Shown: positions 1 to 9,421 of the stretch, piece by piece
How positions within the stretch are numbered: position 1 is the stretch's first letter
Layout: each line of letters starts with the position of its first letter
Source: Halopseudomonas pachastrellae
GTDB taxonomy: Bacteria > Pseudomonadota > Gammaproteobacteria > Pseudomonadales > Pseudomonadaceae
Assembly (NCBI RefSeq): GCF_900114765.1
Contig: NZ_FOUD01000004.1
Location: forward strand, 146,522 to 210,521
Length of the DNA: 64,000 nucleotides
Direction of reading: 5' to 3'
Notes under the pieces: model-generated
What the model was told of the DNA's origin: nothing
The model's database searches: none
The model's input: the letters and a program-made list of their open reading frames with translations, nothing else
Made by a program: the position numbers and the translations under genes

Positions 1-536
1 AAAGCATCAACGCGCTCACGTCCGTTACCAGCGTTGGCGGGGACGACGGCGAGCCGCTGGCTGCTGCTCTTGTGGGGGACTCCTCAGTACGCTCGGTGGT
101 CTCTGCCTTGCGCACGGAAATGACCAGTGTCGCGCGTGGCGATGTGCGTATCCTGGCTGACCTGGGCATTACCACTCAGCGTGACGGCACATTGGCAATC
201 GACAGCGATAAGCTGGATGATGCGCTGGACAATAACTTTGACGCTTTGAGCGGTTTTCTTTCTGGTGATGACGGCCTGATGGGGCGTCTTGACGCCAAGC
301 TAGATCCTTACACCAAAAATGGTGGGATTATCGAAGGGCGTACGAATTCGTTGCAGAATACCCTGTCCGGTATTGATGAGCAGCGTGAGCGCCTCGAGTT
401 GCGTTTGAACAGTATGGAGTCACGCCTGCTGGCGCAATTCAACGCCATGGACTCGCTGGTCGCAAACCTGTCGAGTACCAGTTCTTATCTAACTGGCCAA
501 CTGGCCAATCTGCCCGGCGTCGTGAGGGAAACCTGA
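1..536 (+). CDS. fliD: Flagellar filament cap protein FliD, 3' end only
   Basis: The reading frame is open from base 3, so the gene begins upstream of the window and only the last 177 or so residues are seen. FliD caps the growing filament and folds flagellin at its tip. The visible part ends in a helical segment with many Leu and Arg residues and then the motif [11 protein letters not shown], which closes many FliD proteins. The GTG at 72 is an internal Val codon, not a start. fliS follows after 4 bases, the usual order of a cap protein and its export chaperone gene. Confidence 0.9.
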   Translation, partial: SINALTSVTSVGGDDGEPLAAALVGDSSVRSVVSALRTEMTSVARGDVRILADLGITTQRDGTLAIDSDKLDDALDNNFDALSGFLSGDDGLMGRLDAKLDPYTKNGGIIEGRTNSLQNTLSGIDEQRERLELRLNSMESRLLAQFNAMDSLVANLSSTSSYLTGQLANLPGVVRET

Positions 537-540
537 TCCT

Positions 541-909
541 ATGGCCAATCCGATTGATACCTACAAAAAGGTCAACATTTCCCAGGAAGTGTCCCAGTAC
601 CGTGCGGTCCAGCTGTTGCTGGACGGAGCCATTGAGCGCGTTAAGCTGGCGCGTCACGCCCAGGAGACCGGTAACCCCGAGCGCCGAGGTGTTGCTGTCA
701 GCAGCACCCTGAGCATCATCGGTGCGCTGCAGGCGTCACTGGACAAGGATATGGGTGGTGAGATCGCCGAGAACTTGGATGCTCTCTATGATTACATGAC
801 CCGCAAGCTGGCTGGTGTTGCGCTGGACAACACGCCGCGCTCCCTTGAAGAGGTGCAGCACCTGCTGGGTGAAATCAAGCAAGCCTGGGATGCCATCGAA
901 CCGTCGTGA
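541..909 (+). CDS. fliS: Flagellin export chaperone FliS (first copy)
   Basis: FliS binds the C-terminus of flagellin in the cytoplasm, prevents early polymerisation and hands it to the export gate. The 122-residue all-helical protein opens with [11 protein letters not shown], followed by the [12 protein letters not shown] helix and the E-N-L-x-x-L-Y-D-Y-M segment, all typical of FliS. The ATG lies 4 bases after the fliD stop. A second fliS begins 116 bases downstream, after a terminator hairpin. Confidence 0.93.
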   Translation: MANPIDTYKKVNISQEVSQYRAVQLLLDGAIERVKLARHAQETGNPERRGVAVSSTLSIIGALQASLDKDMGGEIAENLDALYDYMTRKLAGVALDNTPRSLEEVQHLLGEIKQAWDAIEPS

Positions 910-925
910 TCGGGGCAGGTACCGA

Positions 926-952
926 GAAAACCGGCGTGTTGCCGGTTTTTTT
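926..952 (+). terminator. Rho-independent terminator after the first fliS
   Basis: AAAACCGGC and GCCGGTTTT form a stem around a GTGTT loop and run into seven T residues. It closes the fliD-fliS transcript, so the second fliS needs its own promoter or read-through. Confidence 0.8.
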
Positions 953-963
953 ATGTCAGGCCT

Positions 964-989
964 TCAGGTTTATGGTGTGGTGCCGATAA
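964..989 (+). promoter_or_regulatory. Candidate sigma-28 (FliA) promoter for the second fliS
   Basis: TCAGGT, 12 bases, then GCCGATAA. The Pseudomonas FliA consensus is close to TCAAGT-N12-GCCGATA, so there is one mismatch in the -35 box and a perfect -10. It lies between the terminator and the second fliS, where a late flagellar promoter would be expected. Confidence 0.5.
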
Positions 990-1025
990 ACCAAGCATGT
1001 ACCACTTGCATGCAGGGCTTGTCCG

Positions 1026-1409
1026 ATGAACGCTTACGCCGCGATGAAGCAATACCAGACCGTTAACGTCAATGCCCAGGTCAGTGAGGCCGACCCTCAT
1101 CGCCTGATCCAGATGTTGATGGAAGGCGCCTTGCAGCGTATCGCTCAGGCACGCGGTGCCTTACAGCACGGTAACGTCCCGCTCAAAGGTGAGCAGATTG
1201 GCAAGGCGACGGCCATTATCGGTGGCCTGCGTGACGCCCTGAATGTGAACGAAGGCGGAGAGCTGGCGGCCAACCTCGATCGGCTATATGCTTTCATGCA
1301 GCAACGCCTGAGTCAGGCGAACCTGAAGAATGATGCAGCTATGCTCGACGAAGTCAGCGAGCTGCTGCGAGAAATCAAGGCCGGTTGGGACGGCATCCGC
1401 CAAGCGTGA
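1026..1409 (+). CDS. fliS: Second FliS-family flagellin chaperone
   Basis: This 127-residue protein is a diverged paralogue of the preceding FliS. It has NAYAAMKQYQTVNV at the start, LIQMLMEGALQRI as the first long helix, and E-L-A-A-N-L-D-R-L-Y-A-F-M near residue 80. Its predicted role is again to bind flagellin or another late substrate. The first copy starts with D-T-Y-K-K, so the two are clearly different. A sigma-28-like site stands in front of it and a fliT-like gene follows 10 bases after the stop. Which copy serves flagellin cannot be told from sequence. Confidence 0.88.
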   Translation: MNAYAAMKQYQTVNVNAQVSEADPHRLIQMLMEGALQRIAQARGALQHGNVPLKGEQIGKATAIIGGLRDALNVNEGGELAANLDRLYAFMQQRLSQANLKNDAAMLDEVSELLREIKAGWDGIRQA

Positions 1410-1419
1410 GGAGTCAGAC

Positions 1420-1716
1420 ATGGCCAATGCCGTAGAGCAGTTGCAACATACCCACAGTTCCCTGATCGATGCCGTCAAGGCTGGAGATTGGCAGCAAGTT
1501 GGCGAGCTGGACCGGCTGTGTCGGGACCAGGTGCGCCAGGCGATGGAAGACCCCCAGCGCGATGATCAGCAGGTTGCTGTCGTGCTGGAAGACCTGAGCG
1601 AGACCTACCGCGAAGTGGTTGCCCTGTGTCAGGCAGTCCAAGGCAAACTGGCCGAAGAGCTGCAGGACTTGCAGCGCGGGCGCCAAGGCGCCAAGGTCTA
1701 TCAGATGTTCCGCTGA
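1420..1716 (+). CDS. fliT: FliT-like flagellar protein
   Basis: A 98-residue, helical, acidic protein in the position where Pseudomonas clusters carry fliT, directly after fliS and before fleQ. The ATG at 1420 has GAGGAG in front of it. The longer frame from 1330 overlaps fliS and is rejected as a start. FliT proteins are small chaperones for the cap protein FliD. Similarity within this family is low, so the assignment rests mostly on size, helix content and gene order. Confidence 0.65.
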   Translation: MANAVEQLQHTHSSLIDAVKAGDWQQVGELDRLCRDQVRQAMEDPQRDDQQVAVVLEDLSETYREVVALCQAVQGKLAEELQDLQRGRQGAKVYQMFR

Positions 1717-1764
1717 GGCGGACAGGCGTGAGTCGCGTTCGCCGGAAAATGGCGCGCCAACTAT

Positions 1765-1793
1765 TTGACTCGCCTGCCATTTCTGACTACATT
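1765..1793 (+). promoter_or_regulatory. Sigma-70-type promoter of fleQ
   Basis: TTGACT, a 17-base spacer, then TACATT. The predicted transcript would begin near 1800 and give a leader of about 75 bases before the fleQ ATG. A vegetative promoter fits, because FleQ sits at the top of the flagellar cascade and is not itself sigma-54 dependent in Pseudomonas. Confidence 0.6.
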
Positions 1794-1877
1794 TAGCCTC
1801 ATGATAAAAGAGTATGGCGCAGCGCCATTACCGTGCTGCGATCATCCTTGCCTGCCAACAGGAAAGCCTCCCCGTCT

Positions 1878-3347
1878 ATGCTGCCGAACAGCCATATTTT
1901 ATTGATTGATGACGCTGCCCAAGGGCGTCATGATCTGGGCGTTATTCTGTCCTTTCTGGGCGAAGACGCCATTATTGCCGACAGCGAAGGCTGGCAGGAG
2001 GCTGTCAATGCGGCGGTCGATACGCCAAGCCACATCCGCTGTGTCATTCTCGGTTATTGCGCTCATGCCCAAGGCCTGCCCGCGCTGCTCGGCCAACTGG
2101 ACAAGTGGGATGAAAACCTGCCGGTGATTCTGCTTGATCCGGAGCAGTCGCTGCTGTGGCCAGATCACCTCAAGCAACGCCTGCTGGCTGTGTTTGAGCC
2201 GCCTCTGAGCTACAACCATCTGTTGGATGCCTTGCACCGCGCTCAGGTCTACCGTGAGGTGTTCGAGGAAAACAGTAGCCGCCAGCGCCAGCGTGAGCCC
2301 AACCTGTTCCGCAGCCTTGTGGGTACCAGCAGACCGATTCAGGCTGTGCGCCAGATGATGCAGCAGGTGGCCGATACCGAGGCTACGGTGCTGATTCTGG
2401 GTGAGTCCGGCACGGGCAAGGAAGTGGTTGCCCGTAACCTGCATTACCATTCCCGCCGCAAGGATGCCCCCTTCGTGCCGGTCAACTGCGGCGCGATTCC
2501 GGCGGAGCTGCTGGAAAGTGAGCTGTTTGGTCATGAGAAGGGTGCGTTCACCGGGGCCATCACCAGCCGCGCCGGTCGCTTTGAGCTAGCCCAAGGCGGT
2601 ACGCTGTTTCTGGATGAGATCGGCGATATGCCGCTGCCCATGCAGGTCAAGCTGCTGCGGGTGTTGCAGGAGCGTACCTTCGAACGTGTGGGCAGCAACA
2701 AGGTCCAGACTGCGGATGTGCGTGTTATCGCAGCGACCCACAAAAACCTGGAGCAGATGATCCAGGAGGGCGGCTTCCGCGAGGACCTCTACTATCGCCT
2801 CAATGTCTTCCCCATCGATATGCCGGCGATGCGCGAGCGTATAGAGGATCTGCCGCTGCTGCTCAATGAGCTGATCACGCGGATGGAAAACGAGAAGCGT
2901 GGCTCTATCCGCTTCAGCACCTCTGCCATCCTGTCGCTCTGTCAGCATGACTGGCCGGGCAATGTGCGCGAGCTGGCCAACCTGGTTGAGCGCATGGCGA
3001 TCATGCATCCGCACGGCGTTATTGGTGTGGGCGAGCTGCCGCGCAAGTTCCGCTACGTCGAGGATGACCAGGACGACCTGCGTCAGCTGCGCGAGACCGA
3101 AGACGAGCGCGGCGAGGCCTTCAGTGGTCTGGTCGGGCTGGATAGCCCTGCTTTCCTGCCGCCGGAAGGGCTGGATCTGAAAGAGTACCTTGGTGGCCTG
3201 GAACAAACCCTTATTCAGCAGGCGCTGGATGAGTGTAATGGTGTGGTGGCTCGCGCTGCCGAGCGCCTGCGTATCCGCCGGACCACCCTGGTCGAGAAGA
3301 TGCGCAAGTACGGCCTCAACCGCGGTGCCGACGCGTCAGAAGTCTGA
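1878..3347 (+). CDS. fleQ: Master flagellar regulator FleQ (sigma-54 activator)
   Basis: FleQ activates sigma-54 promoters of flagellar genes and, in Pseudomonas, also responds to c-di-GMP. The 489 residues show an N-terminal receiver-like FleQ domain, a AAA+ domain with Walker A GESGTGKE, the sigma-54 contact loop GAFTGA and FLDEIGDMP, and a C-terminal Fis-type helix-turn-helix ([20 protein letters not shown]). ATG 1878 is chosen because AGGAAAG precedes it and the product then begins like known FleQ. A GTG at 1833 would add 15 residues. A strong terminator separates it from fleSR. Confidence 0.95.
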   Translation: MLPNSHILLIDDAAQGRHDLGVILSFLGEDAIIADSEGWQEAVNAAVDTPSHIRCVILGYCAHAQGLPALLGQLDKWDENLPVILLDPEQSLLWPDHLKQRLLAVFEPPLSYNHLLDALHRAQVYREVFEENSSRQRQREPNLFRSLVGTSRPIQAVRQMMQQVADTEATVLILGESGTGKEVVARNLHYHSRRKDAPFVPVNCGAIPAELLESELFGHEKGAFTGAITSRAGRFELAQGGTLFLDEIGDMPLPMQVKLLRVLQERTFERVGSNKVQTADVRVIAATHKNLEQMIQEGGFREDLYYRLNVFPIDMPAMRERIEDLPLLLNELITRMENEKRGSIRFSTSAILSLCQHDWPGNVRELANLVERMAIMHPHGVIGVGELPRKFRYVEDDQDDLRQLRETEDERGEAFSGLVGLDSPAFLPPEGLDLKEYLGGLEQTLIQQALDECNGVVARAAERLRIRRTTLVEKMRKYGLNRGADASEV

Positions 3348-3355
3348 CATGCTCT

Positions 3356-3399
3356 AATCCTTTCATTTCCAACTCTTTGAAAATGAAAGGATTTTTTTT
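3356..3399 (+). terminator. Rho-independent terminator after fleQ
   Basis: AATCCTTTCATTT pairs with AAATGAAAGGATT and is followed by eight T residues. It lies directly in front of the sigma-54 promoter of fleS and insulates fleSR from fleQ transcription. Confidence 0.85.
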
Positions 3400-3400
3400 G

Positions 3401-3416
3401 TGGCACGATGATTGCT
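3401..3416 (+). promoter_or_regulatory. Sigma-54 promoter of fleSR
   Basis: TGGCAC-GATGA-TTGCT matches the -24/-12 consensus TGGCAC-N5-TTGCW exactly, 41 bases before the fleS start. FleQ-driven sigma-54 transcription of fleSR is established in Pseudomonas aeruginosa. Confidence 0.9.
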
Positions 3417-3457
3417 GAGTGTCCTCTGAACGTTATCCGTAACTCAGGGGATGCCAC

Positions 3458-4690
3458 ATGGCTGCCAAGGCTCATCTCAATCCGCACACCGCTCAGCAGG
3501 ACGGCGCACCAGCGCCAGGTCTGGCCGAGGTGGACTCGGCTGCGCTGCAGGATGCTTACCAGCGCTTTCAGGGGATGTCCGAACAGCTCAGCGCCTCGCA
3601 TGCCCTGCTTGAGCAGCAGGTGGTTCAGCTGCGGCGACAGCTGGCTGATGCCCAGGCCCAGCGCACCCGCGAATTGGCGGAAAAGGCGCGCCTGGCCGGG
3701 CGCCTGCAGAATGTGCTTAATCTGCTGCCTGGCGGTGTGATCATCCTCGATGGCCGTGGCGTGGTACGTGAGGCCAACCCGGCGGCGCGCGCTCTGCTCG
3801 GCGAACCGCTGGAAGGGCAGCTGTGGCGGGATTTGATCCAGCAGCGCTTTGCCCCCAGAGAAGACGACTATCACGAAGTATCCCTGCGCACCGGTCGCCG
3901 GGTCTCGCTGGCAACCCGCTCGCTGGAAGGTGAGCCAGGCCAGTTGATCCTGATTAACGACCTGACCGAGACCCGTCAGCTGCAAAGCGAGCTGGCGCGT
4001 AACGAGCGGCTGTCAGCGCTGGGGCGCATGGTCGCCTCGCTGGCCCATCAGATTCGTACTCCGCTGGCCTCGGCACTCTTGTACGCAGAACACCTGACTG
4101 ACGAGACACTGCCCACCGCCCATCGCACTCGTTTTTCAGAACGTCTGCAGGGACGCCTGCACAGTATCGAACACCAGATCCGCGACATGCTGCAGTTTGC
4201 CAAGGGTGATCTGCCGATTGACGATACCTTGCCGGTATCCATCTTCCTGGAATGGTTGCAGTTGCAGGCCGACAGCGTGATTGAAAGTCGTGGCGGGTCC
4301 TGTCGCTGGGTCAACCTGATGCCTGCCGATGCAATGCTGCGTTGCAACCGTGACACCCTGGTCGGCGCAGTGATGAACCTGATCGAGAATGCCCTGCAGG
4401 CCGGTATGCCCGCACCGCGCCTGAAGGTTGTGGCTCGCCAGCTGGAAGGTCAGCTGAGCCTGACGGTGGTGGATGCAGGGCAGGGCATGAGCGCCGAACA
4501 GCTGGCGCGTATTGGTGAGCCTTTCCATACCAGCAAGCCGCAGGGCACCGGGCTTGGGGTCGCGGTGGTCAAATCGGTGGTCAAGGCCCATGGCGGCGCT
4601 TTCTATCTGCGCAGCAAGGCGGGCTGGGGGACTTGCGCCGAGGTTCTGCTGCCGCTGCGTCCGCTGGTCAAAGGCGAGGAGGTGGCGTGA
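3458..4690 (+). CDS. fleS: Flagellar sensor kinase FleS
   Basis: This is the cytoplasmic histidine kinase partner of FleR, which switches on class III genes (basal body, hook). The 410 residues have a coiled-coil N-terminus (about 30-85), a PAS domain (about 88-175), a phospho-acceptor helix with H197 in SLAHQIRTPLA, and a C-terminal HATPase with an N box (NLIENALQAG) and G box (GTGLGVAVV). No membrane segment is seen. Its stop overlaps the fleR start by one base. Confidence 0.94.
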   Translation: MAAKAHLNPHTAQQDGAPAPGLAEVDSAALQDAYQRFQGMSEQLSASHALLEQQVVQLRRQLADAQAQRTRELAEKARLAGRLQNVLNLLPGGVIILDGRGVVREANPAARALLGEPLEGQLWRDLIQQRFAPREDDYHEVSLRTGRRVSLATRSLEGEPGQLILINDLTETRQLQSELARNERLSALGRMVASLAHQIRTPLASALLYAEHLTDETLPTAHRTRFSERLQGRLHSIEHQIRDMLQFAKGDLPIDDTLPVSIFLEWLQLQADSVIESRGGSCRWVNLMPADAMLRCNRDTLVGAVMNLIENALQAGMPAPRLKVVARQLEGQLSLTVVDAGQGMSAEQLARIGEPFHTSKPQGTGLGVAVVKSVVKAHGGAFYLRSKAGWGTCAEVLLPLRPLVKGEEVA

Positions 4691-6096
4691 TGAAGGGTTC
4701 CAGCAGCCGTATTTTGTTGGTCGAAGACGATGACGCGCTGCGTGAGGCGCTGGCCGATACTCTGATGCTGGGTGGTTATGACTACTTGGAGGCGGCAAGC
4801 GCTGAAGCGGCGTTGAAGCTGCTGGAGCAAGAAAGCGTCAGCATGGTGGTCAGCGACGTCAATATGCCCGGCATGGATGGCCATGCCCTGCTGCGTACAC
4901 TGCGCAGCCAGTATCCGCAACTGCCGGTGCTGCTGATGACTGCCTACGGAACCGTGCAGCAGGCGGTGACAGCCATGCGTGACGGGGCGGCCGACTATCT
5001 GGTCAAGCCCTTCGCGCCCAAGGCATTGCTGGAGTTGATTGGCCAGCACGCGCTAGGGAAGCTGGCACCTGCTGCGGACGGCCCGGTTGCGGTTGAGCCG
5101 GCCAGCATTCAGTTGCTTGAGCTGGCTGCTCGCGTAGCCGCCAGCGATTCGACGGTGCTCATCTCGGGTGAGTCTGGTACCGGCAAGGAGGTGCTGGCGC
5201 GCTACATTCATCAGCAGTCTCCCCGCGCCGGGCAGCCGTTTATTGCCATCAACTGTGCAGCCATTCCGGACAACATGCTGGAGGCGACGCTGTTTGGTCA
5301 TGAGAAGGGCGCCTTTACCGGTGCAGTGGCGGCCCAGTCAGGCAAGTTTGAACAGGCCAATGGCGGCACTTTGCTGCTGGACGAGATTTCCGAAATGCCG
5401 CTGGCCCTGCAAGCCAAGCTGTTGCGCGTGCTGCAGGAGCGAGAAGTCGAGCGAGTGGGCGGGCGCAAGCTGATCCAGCTGGATATTCGCGTGATTGCCA
5501 CCACCAACCGCGACCTGCCTGGCGAGGTAGCGGCGGGGCGCTTCCGCGAGGATCTGTATTACCGTCTGGGTGTCTTCCCTCTGCAATGGCAGGCGCTGCG
5601 CGAGCGGCCTGCAGATATTCTGCCTTTGGCTGAGCGTCTGCTGGCCAAGCATTGTCGCAAGATGAACCTGGGGACTGTCAGATTGTCGACGCAAGCCGCT
5701 CAGGCGCTGCAGGCGCACCCCTGGCCTGGCAACGTACGCGAGCTGGACAACGCCGTACAGCGGGCGCTGGTGTTGCAGCAAGGCGGCGTAATCAATGTGG
5801 GTGACCTGTATCTTGACGGTGTGATCAGTGGCAGCGGTCTGCGCAGCCCGGCCGCTCCTGCGCCGGCAGCGGTTGAGTCTGTCGCGAGCGAGCCTGCGTC
5901 TGCATCCTCCGAGCTCGGCGTTGGCGTGCGTCAGCGAGAGTTTCAGCTGATAGTTGAAGTGCTGCGCGCCGAGCGCGGTCGCCGCAAGGAGGCTGCCGAG
6001 CGCCTGGGTATCAGCCCGCGCACCTTGCGTTACAAGTTGGCGCAGATGCGTGATGCGGGCCTCGATGTCGAGGGCAGTCTGTTCGCCGGCATCTAG
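4690..6096 (+). CDS. fleR: Flagellar response regulator FleR (sigma-54 activator)
   Basis: FleR is phosphorylated by FleS and activates sigma-54 promoters of basal-body and hook genes. The 468 residues contain a full receiver domain (EDDD near the start, SDVNMPG with the phospho-acceptor Asp, and a Lys in LVKPF), a AAA+ domain with GESGTGKE and GAFTGA, and a C-terminal Fis-like helix-turn-helix. ATG 4690 overlaps the fleS stop (TGATG), showing translational coupling. The sigma-54 promoters before fliE, fliK and fliL are likely targets of FleR or FleQ. Confidence 0.94.
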   Translation: MKGSSSRILLVEDDDALREALADTLMLGGYDYLEAASAEAALKLLEQESVSMVVSDVNMPGMDGHALLRTLRSQYPQLPVLLMTAYGTVQQAVTAMRDGAADYLVKPFAPKALLELIGQHALGKLAPAADGPVAVEPASIQLLELAARVAASDSTVLISGESGTGKEVLARYIHQQSPRAGQPFIAINCAAIPDNMLEATLFGHEKGAFTGAVAAQSGKFEQANGGTLLLDEISEMPLALQAKLLRVLQEREVERVGGRKLIQLDIRVIATTNRDLPGEVAAGRFREDLYYRLGVFPLQWQALRERPADILPLAERLLAKHCRKMNLGTVRLSTQAAQALQAHPWPGNVRELDNAVQRALVLQQGGVINVGDLYLDGVISGSGLRSPAAPAPAAVESVASEPASASSELGVGVRQREFQLIVEVLRAERGRRKEAAERLGISPRTLRYKLAQMRDAGLDVEGSLFAGI

Positions 6097-6111
6097 CAAA
6101 TCATGCCTCCT

Positions 6112-6149
6112 GCCAGCCGGCGCAACCCTGCGCCGGCTGGCTTGTTTTG
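6112..6149 (+). terminator. Terminator after fleR
   Basis: GCCAGCCGGCGCA and TGCGCCGGCTGGC form a perfect 13-bp stem with an ACCC loop and TTGTTTTG behind it. Confidence 0.8.
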
Positions 6150-6199
6150 ATCTCCCCCGCTGCCTTGTCTGTGCGGCGTCTGGGTGCCAATTTCACTGT

Positions 6200-6215
6200 T
6201 GGCACCATATTTGCT
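6200..6215 (+). promoter_or_regulatory. Sigma-54 promoter of the fliE operon
   Basis: TGGCAC-CATAT-TTGCT is an exact match to the -24/-12 consensus, 55 bases before the fliE ATG. Confidence 0.9.
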
Positions 6216-6270
6216 GAATACCCTGTAACACGATGCTAGCCGTCAATATTCGGACGGGTTGGAGGCAACA

Positions 6271-6603
6271 ATGACTCAGGGTGTGGAATTCAATCGACTG
6301 ATGCTGCAAATGCGCACCATGCAAATGGAGGCCATGGGCAAGCCGCAGCCTGTGCCGGCTGCCGAGCCCAGCGTCAATGGCCCGGGCTTTGACGATTTGC
6401 TCAAACAGGCCGTTGACCGCGTCAATGAACTGCAGCAGACCACCTCTGACCTGCGTACCGGCTATGAGCGTGGGGTTGAGGGTATCGACCTGACCGAGGT
6501 GATGATTGCCTCGCAAAAATCCTCAGTAGCCTTTCAGGCCATGACGCAGGTGCGCAACAGGATGGTTGCCGCCTACGAAGACATCATGAAAATGGCTATC
6601 TAG
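6271..6603 (+). CDS. fliE: Flagellar hook-basal body protein FliE
   Basis: FliE joins the MS ring to the proximal rod. The 110-residue protein has the family's C-terminal segment, [21 protein letters not shown], which forms the rod-like helix. ATG 6271 has a good GGAGG six bases upstream. A TTG 12 bases earlier lies inside the ribosome-binding region and is not used. It is the first gene of the fliEFGHIJ operon. Confidence 0.94.
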   Translation: MTQGVEFNRLMLQMRTMQMEAMGKPQPVPAAEPSVNGPGFDDLLKQAVDRVNELQQTTSDLRTGYERGVEGIDLTEVMIASQKSSVAFQAMTQVRNRMVAAYEDIMKMAI

Positions 6604-6627
6604 GCCTGATCTGTCGAGGAATTGACC

Positions 6628-8352
6628 ATGGATACCGCCAGCAATACACCGGCGACCCGCAACCAGCCAGAGGGCGAGCGTAAGCCGCTGATGGGGCTGA
6701 CCTTTCTGGATAATCTGGCGCAACTGCCAATGTTGCGTCAGTTTGGCTTGCTGGTCGGTCTGGCCGCCAGCGTAGCGATTGGCTTTGCGGTGGTGCTGTG
6801 GTCGCAGGAGCCGGACTACCGGCCGCTGTATAACAGCCTGGATGGCTACGATGCCGGTCAGGTGGTCGAACTGCTGCAGCAGAGCCGCATTGACTACAAG
6901 GTGGAGCCCAACAGTGGCGCCCTGCTGGTACGCAGCGCCGATCTGGCGGATGCGCGCATGCGTCTGGCCAGCGCAGGTATTGCGCCGACCGACGGCAATC
7001 TGGGTTTTGAGATTCTTGACCGCGAGCAGGGCCTTGGCACCAGCCAGTTCATGGAAACGGCGCGTTATCGCCGGGGCCTGGAAGGTGAAATGGCGCGGAC
7101 TATTTCCAGCCTCTACAACGTCAAGAGCGCGCGGGTGCATATCGCCATTCCGCGCTCTACCGTTTTTGTTCGCGATGACCGTAAGCCAAGCGCGTCCGTG
7201 CTGCTGGAAATGTACGCCGGCCGCCGCCTTGAGCCTGCGCAGGTCATGGCCATCGTCAATCTGGTTGCCACCAGTGTGCCCGAGCTTAGTAAGGATGAGG
7301 TCACCGTTGTCGACCAGAACGGCAACCTGCTGTCCGATCAGAATGAGCTGAACGAGCTGACTGTCGCCGGGCGCCAGTTTGATTACACCCGCCGACTGGA
7401 AGACACCTACACCCGTCGCGTACACAATATTCTGCAGCCGCTGCTGGGGGCTGGCCGCTACAAGGCTGAAGTGTCCGCTGATGTGGACTTCAGTACTGTT
7501 GAGTCGACCGCCGAGATGTTCAGCCCCGATGCGGCGCTGCGCAGCGAACAGGTAGTGACTGAGGCGCGCTCGGCCAACAGTGGCCCGCAAGGTGTCCCGG
7601 GTGCGCTGTCCAACCAGCCGCCGGGTGCAACCCAGGTGCCGGAGCAGGTGATTGATCCGGCAACGGGTGAGCCGGTGGTTGCCGTGCCGCCTCAGGACAA
7701 GCGCGAGCAGGCGATTCGCAACTACGAGCTGGACCGTCAGATCAGCCATACCCGTCAGCAGCAAGGCCGCCTGAAACGTCTGTCGGTGGCGGTGGTGGTG
7801 GACGATCCGGCTGAGGTCAATGCCGAGACCGGTGAGGTGACCCGCACACCGCTGAGCGAGGCTGAAGTGCTGCGTCTGACCCGTCTGGTGCAGGATGCCG
7901 TTGGCTATGATGCCGCCCGCGGCGACAGCGTCAGCGTGATCAACAGCGCCTTTGTGGCAGAATCCGATGTTGAGCCGCTGCCGGAAATCCCGTTCTGGGA
8001 GCAGCCCTGGTTCTGGGACGTCGCCAAGCAAATTCTGGGTATTCTCTTTGTTCTGGTGCTGGTGTTTGCAGTTTTGCGCCCAGCGTTGAAAAATCTGACT
8101 GTGGCCGGCAAGAGTGGCAGTGACGGATATCCGTCAGCCCTGCCGGGTAGTGCCGGTGGTGGCATGGGCGGGCTCGACGACGAGCTGCGCGACGATCAGG
8201 TTAGCCTGTCCGGCCCCGCGTCCAGCCCGGTACTGCTGCCACCGCCTGGTGCCGGCTACGAACAGCAGTTGAACGCCATTAAAGGCCTGCTGGCTGAAGA
8301 CCCGGGTCGTGTGGCCCAAGTAGTGAAGGAATGGATCAATGCCGATGAGTGA
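6628..8352 (+). CDS. fliF: Flagellar MS-ring protein FliF
   Basis: FliF builds the membrane ring on which the switch and export apparatus sit. The 574 residues show a transmembrane segment near residues 40-60, the ring-building motifs of the YscJ/FliF family (QVVELLQQSRIDYKVEPNSG), a long periplasmic part, a second membrane helix near 460-485 and a C-terminal tail that binds FliG (SLSGPASSP onward). ATG 6628 is favoured because GAGGA lies 7 bases upstream. The 3' end overlaps fliG. Confidence 0.95.
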   Translation: MDTASNTPATRNQPEGERKPLMGLTFLDNLAQLPMLRQFGLLVGLAASVAIGFAVVLWSQEPDYRPLYNSLDGYDAGQVVELLQQSRIDYKVEPNSGALLVRSADLADARMRLASAGIAPTDGNLGFEILDREQGLGTSQFMETARYRRGLEGEMARTISSLYNVKSARVHIAIPRSTVFVRDDRKPSASVLLEMYAGRRLEPAQVMAIVNLVATSVPELSKDEVTVVDQNGNLLSDQNELNELTVAGRQFDYTRRLEDTYTRRVHNILQPLLGAGRYKAEVSADVDFSTVESTAEMFSPDAALRSEQVVTEARSANSGPQGVPGALSNQPPGATQVPEQVIDPATGEPVVAVPPQDKREQAIRNYELDRQISHTRQQQGRLKRLSVAVVVDDPAEVNAETGEVTRTPLSEAEVLRLTRLVQDAVGYDAARGDSVSVINSAFVAESDVEPLPEIPFWEQPWFWDVAKQILGILFVLVLVFAVLRPALKNLTVAGKSGSDGYPSALPGSAGGGMGGLDDELRDDQVSLSGPASSPVLLPPPGAGYEQQLNAIKGLLAEDPGRVAQVVKEWINADE

Positions 8353-9367
8353 AGAAGCGGGTAAGCGCCCGGCCAAGATGTCCAAGCTGGACAAGGCAGC
8401 CATCTTTCTGCTCAGCCTTGGCGAGTCCGACGCTGCAGCCATTCTCAAGCACATGGGCCCCAAGGAAGTTCAGCGGGTGGGCAGCGCCATGGCGGGTCTG
8501 CGCACCGTGCATCGCGAGCAGGTGCAAGAGGTCATGGGCGATTTCATCGAGGTGGTCAGCGATCAGACCAGTCTGGGTGTTGGCGCGGACGGTTATATCC
8601 GCAGCATGCTGACGCAGGCTCTCGGCGAGGACAAGGCCAACAGTCTGGTTGACCGCATCCTGCTCGGCGGCAGCACTTCTGGCCTTGATAGCCTTAAGTG
8701 GATGGAGCCGCGCGCTGTGGCAGATGTCATTCGCTTCGAGCACCCGCAGATTCAGGCCATCGTCGTAGCCTATCTGGATCCGGACATGGCCGCTGAAGTG
8801 GTCGGATACTTCGATCACAAGGTGCGCCTGGACATTTTGCTGCGCGTTGCAGCGCTGAATACCGTGCAACCCTCGGCGCTGAAAGAGCTTAACGAGATTC
8901 TGGAGAAGCAGTTCGCCGGTAACTCCAACACCTCGCGCGCTGCCATGGGCGGGGTCAAGCGTACCGCCGACATCATGAACTTCCTGGAGTCGAGCACCGA
9001 GTCGCAACTGATCGAGGCTATCCGCGAGATGGACGAAGACCTCTCCTCGCGTATCGAAGACCTGATGTTTGTCTTCGACAACCTGGCCGAAGTCGACGAC
9101 CGCGGTATTCAGGCGCTGCTGCGCGAAGTGTCGTCCGAGGTGCTCATCGTGGCCCTCAAGGGCGCGGACGATGCCATCAAGGAGAAGATTTTCCGCAACA
9201 TGTCCAAGCGTGCATCCGAGCTGCTGCAGGACGACCTTGAGGCCAAGGGGCCGGTACGTATCAGCGAGGTCGAAGCGGCGCAGAAGGAAATTCTCACCAT
9301 TGCCCGCCGTATGGCCGACGCTGGCGAGATTGTGCTTGGTGGCAAGGGCGGCGAGGAAATGATCTGA
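8339..9367 (+). CDS. fliG: Flagellar motor switch protein FliG
   Basis: FliG is the rotor protein that meets the stators and transmits torque. The 342 residues include the N-terminal KLDKAAIFLLSLGE helix bundle, the middle domain, and the C-terminal torque helix region (MFVFDNLAEVDDRGIQALL). The ATG at 8339 overlaps fliF by 14 bases and has AAGGA 8 bases before it. ATG 8345 (MSEE) is a possible alternative start. Confidence 0.95.
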   Translation: MPMSEEAGKRPAKMSKLDKAAIFLLSLGESDAAAILKHMGPKEVQRVGSAMAGLRTVHREQVQEVMGDFIEVVSDQTSLGVGADGYIRSMLTQALGEDKANSLVDRILLGGSTSGLDSLKWMEPRAVADVIRFEHPQIQAIVVAYLDPDMAAEVVGYFDHKVRLDILLRVAALNTVQPSALKELNEILEKQFAGNSNTSRAAMGGVKRTADIMNFLESSTESQLIEAIREMDEDLSSRIEDLMFVFDNLAEVDDRGIQALLREVSSEVLIVALKGADDAIKEKIFRNMSKRASELLQDDLEAKGPVRISEVEAAQKEILTIARRMADAGEIVLGGKGGEEMI

Positions 9368-9421
9368 CGCGGTGGCCTGCAGTGGTATGCTGCCGTGGTT
9401 TGCAGAGCGGGGTAGGGTGCG

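Noticed and set aside
6523..8031. A 502-codon minus-strand frame opposite fliF
   Set aside because: It is a mirror of the fliF coding frame, with no ribosome-binding site and no domain.
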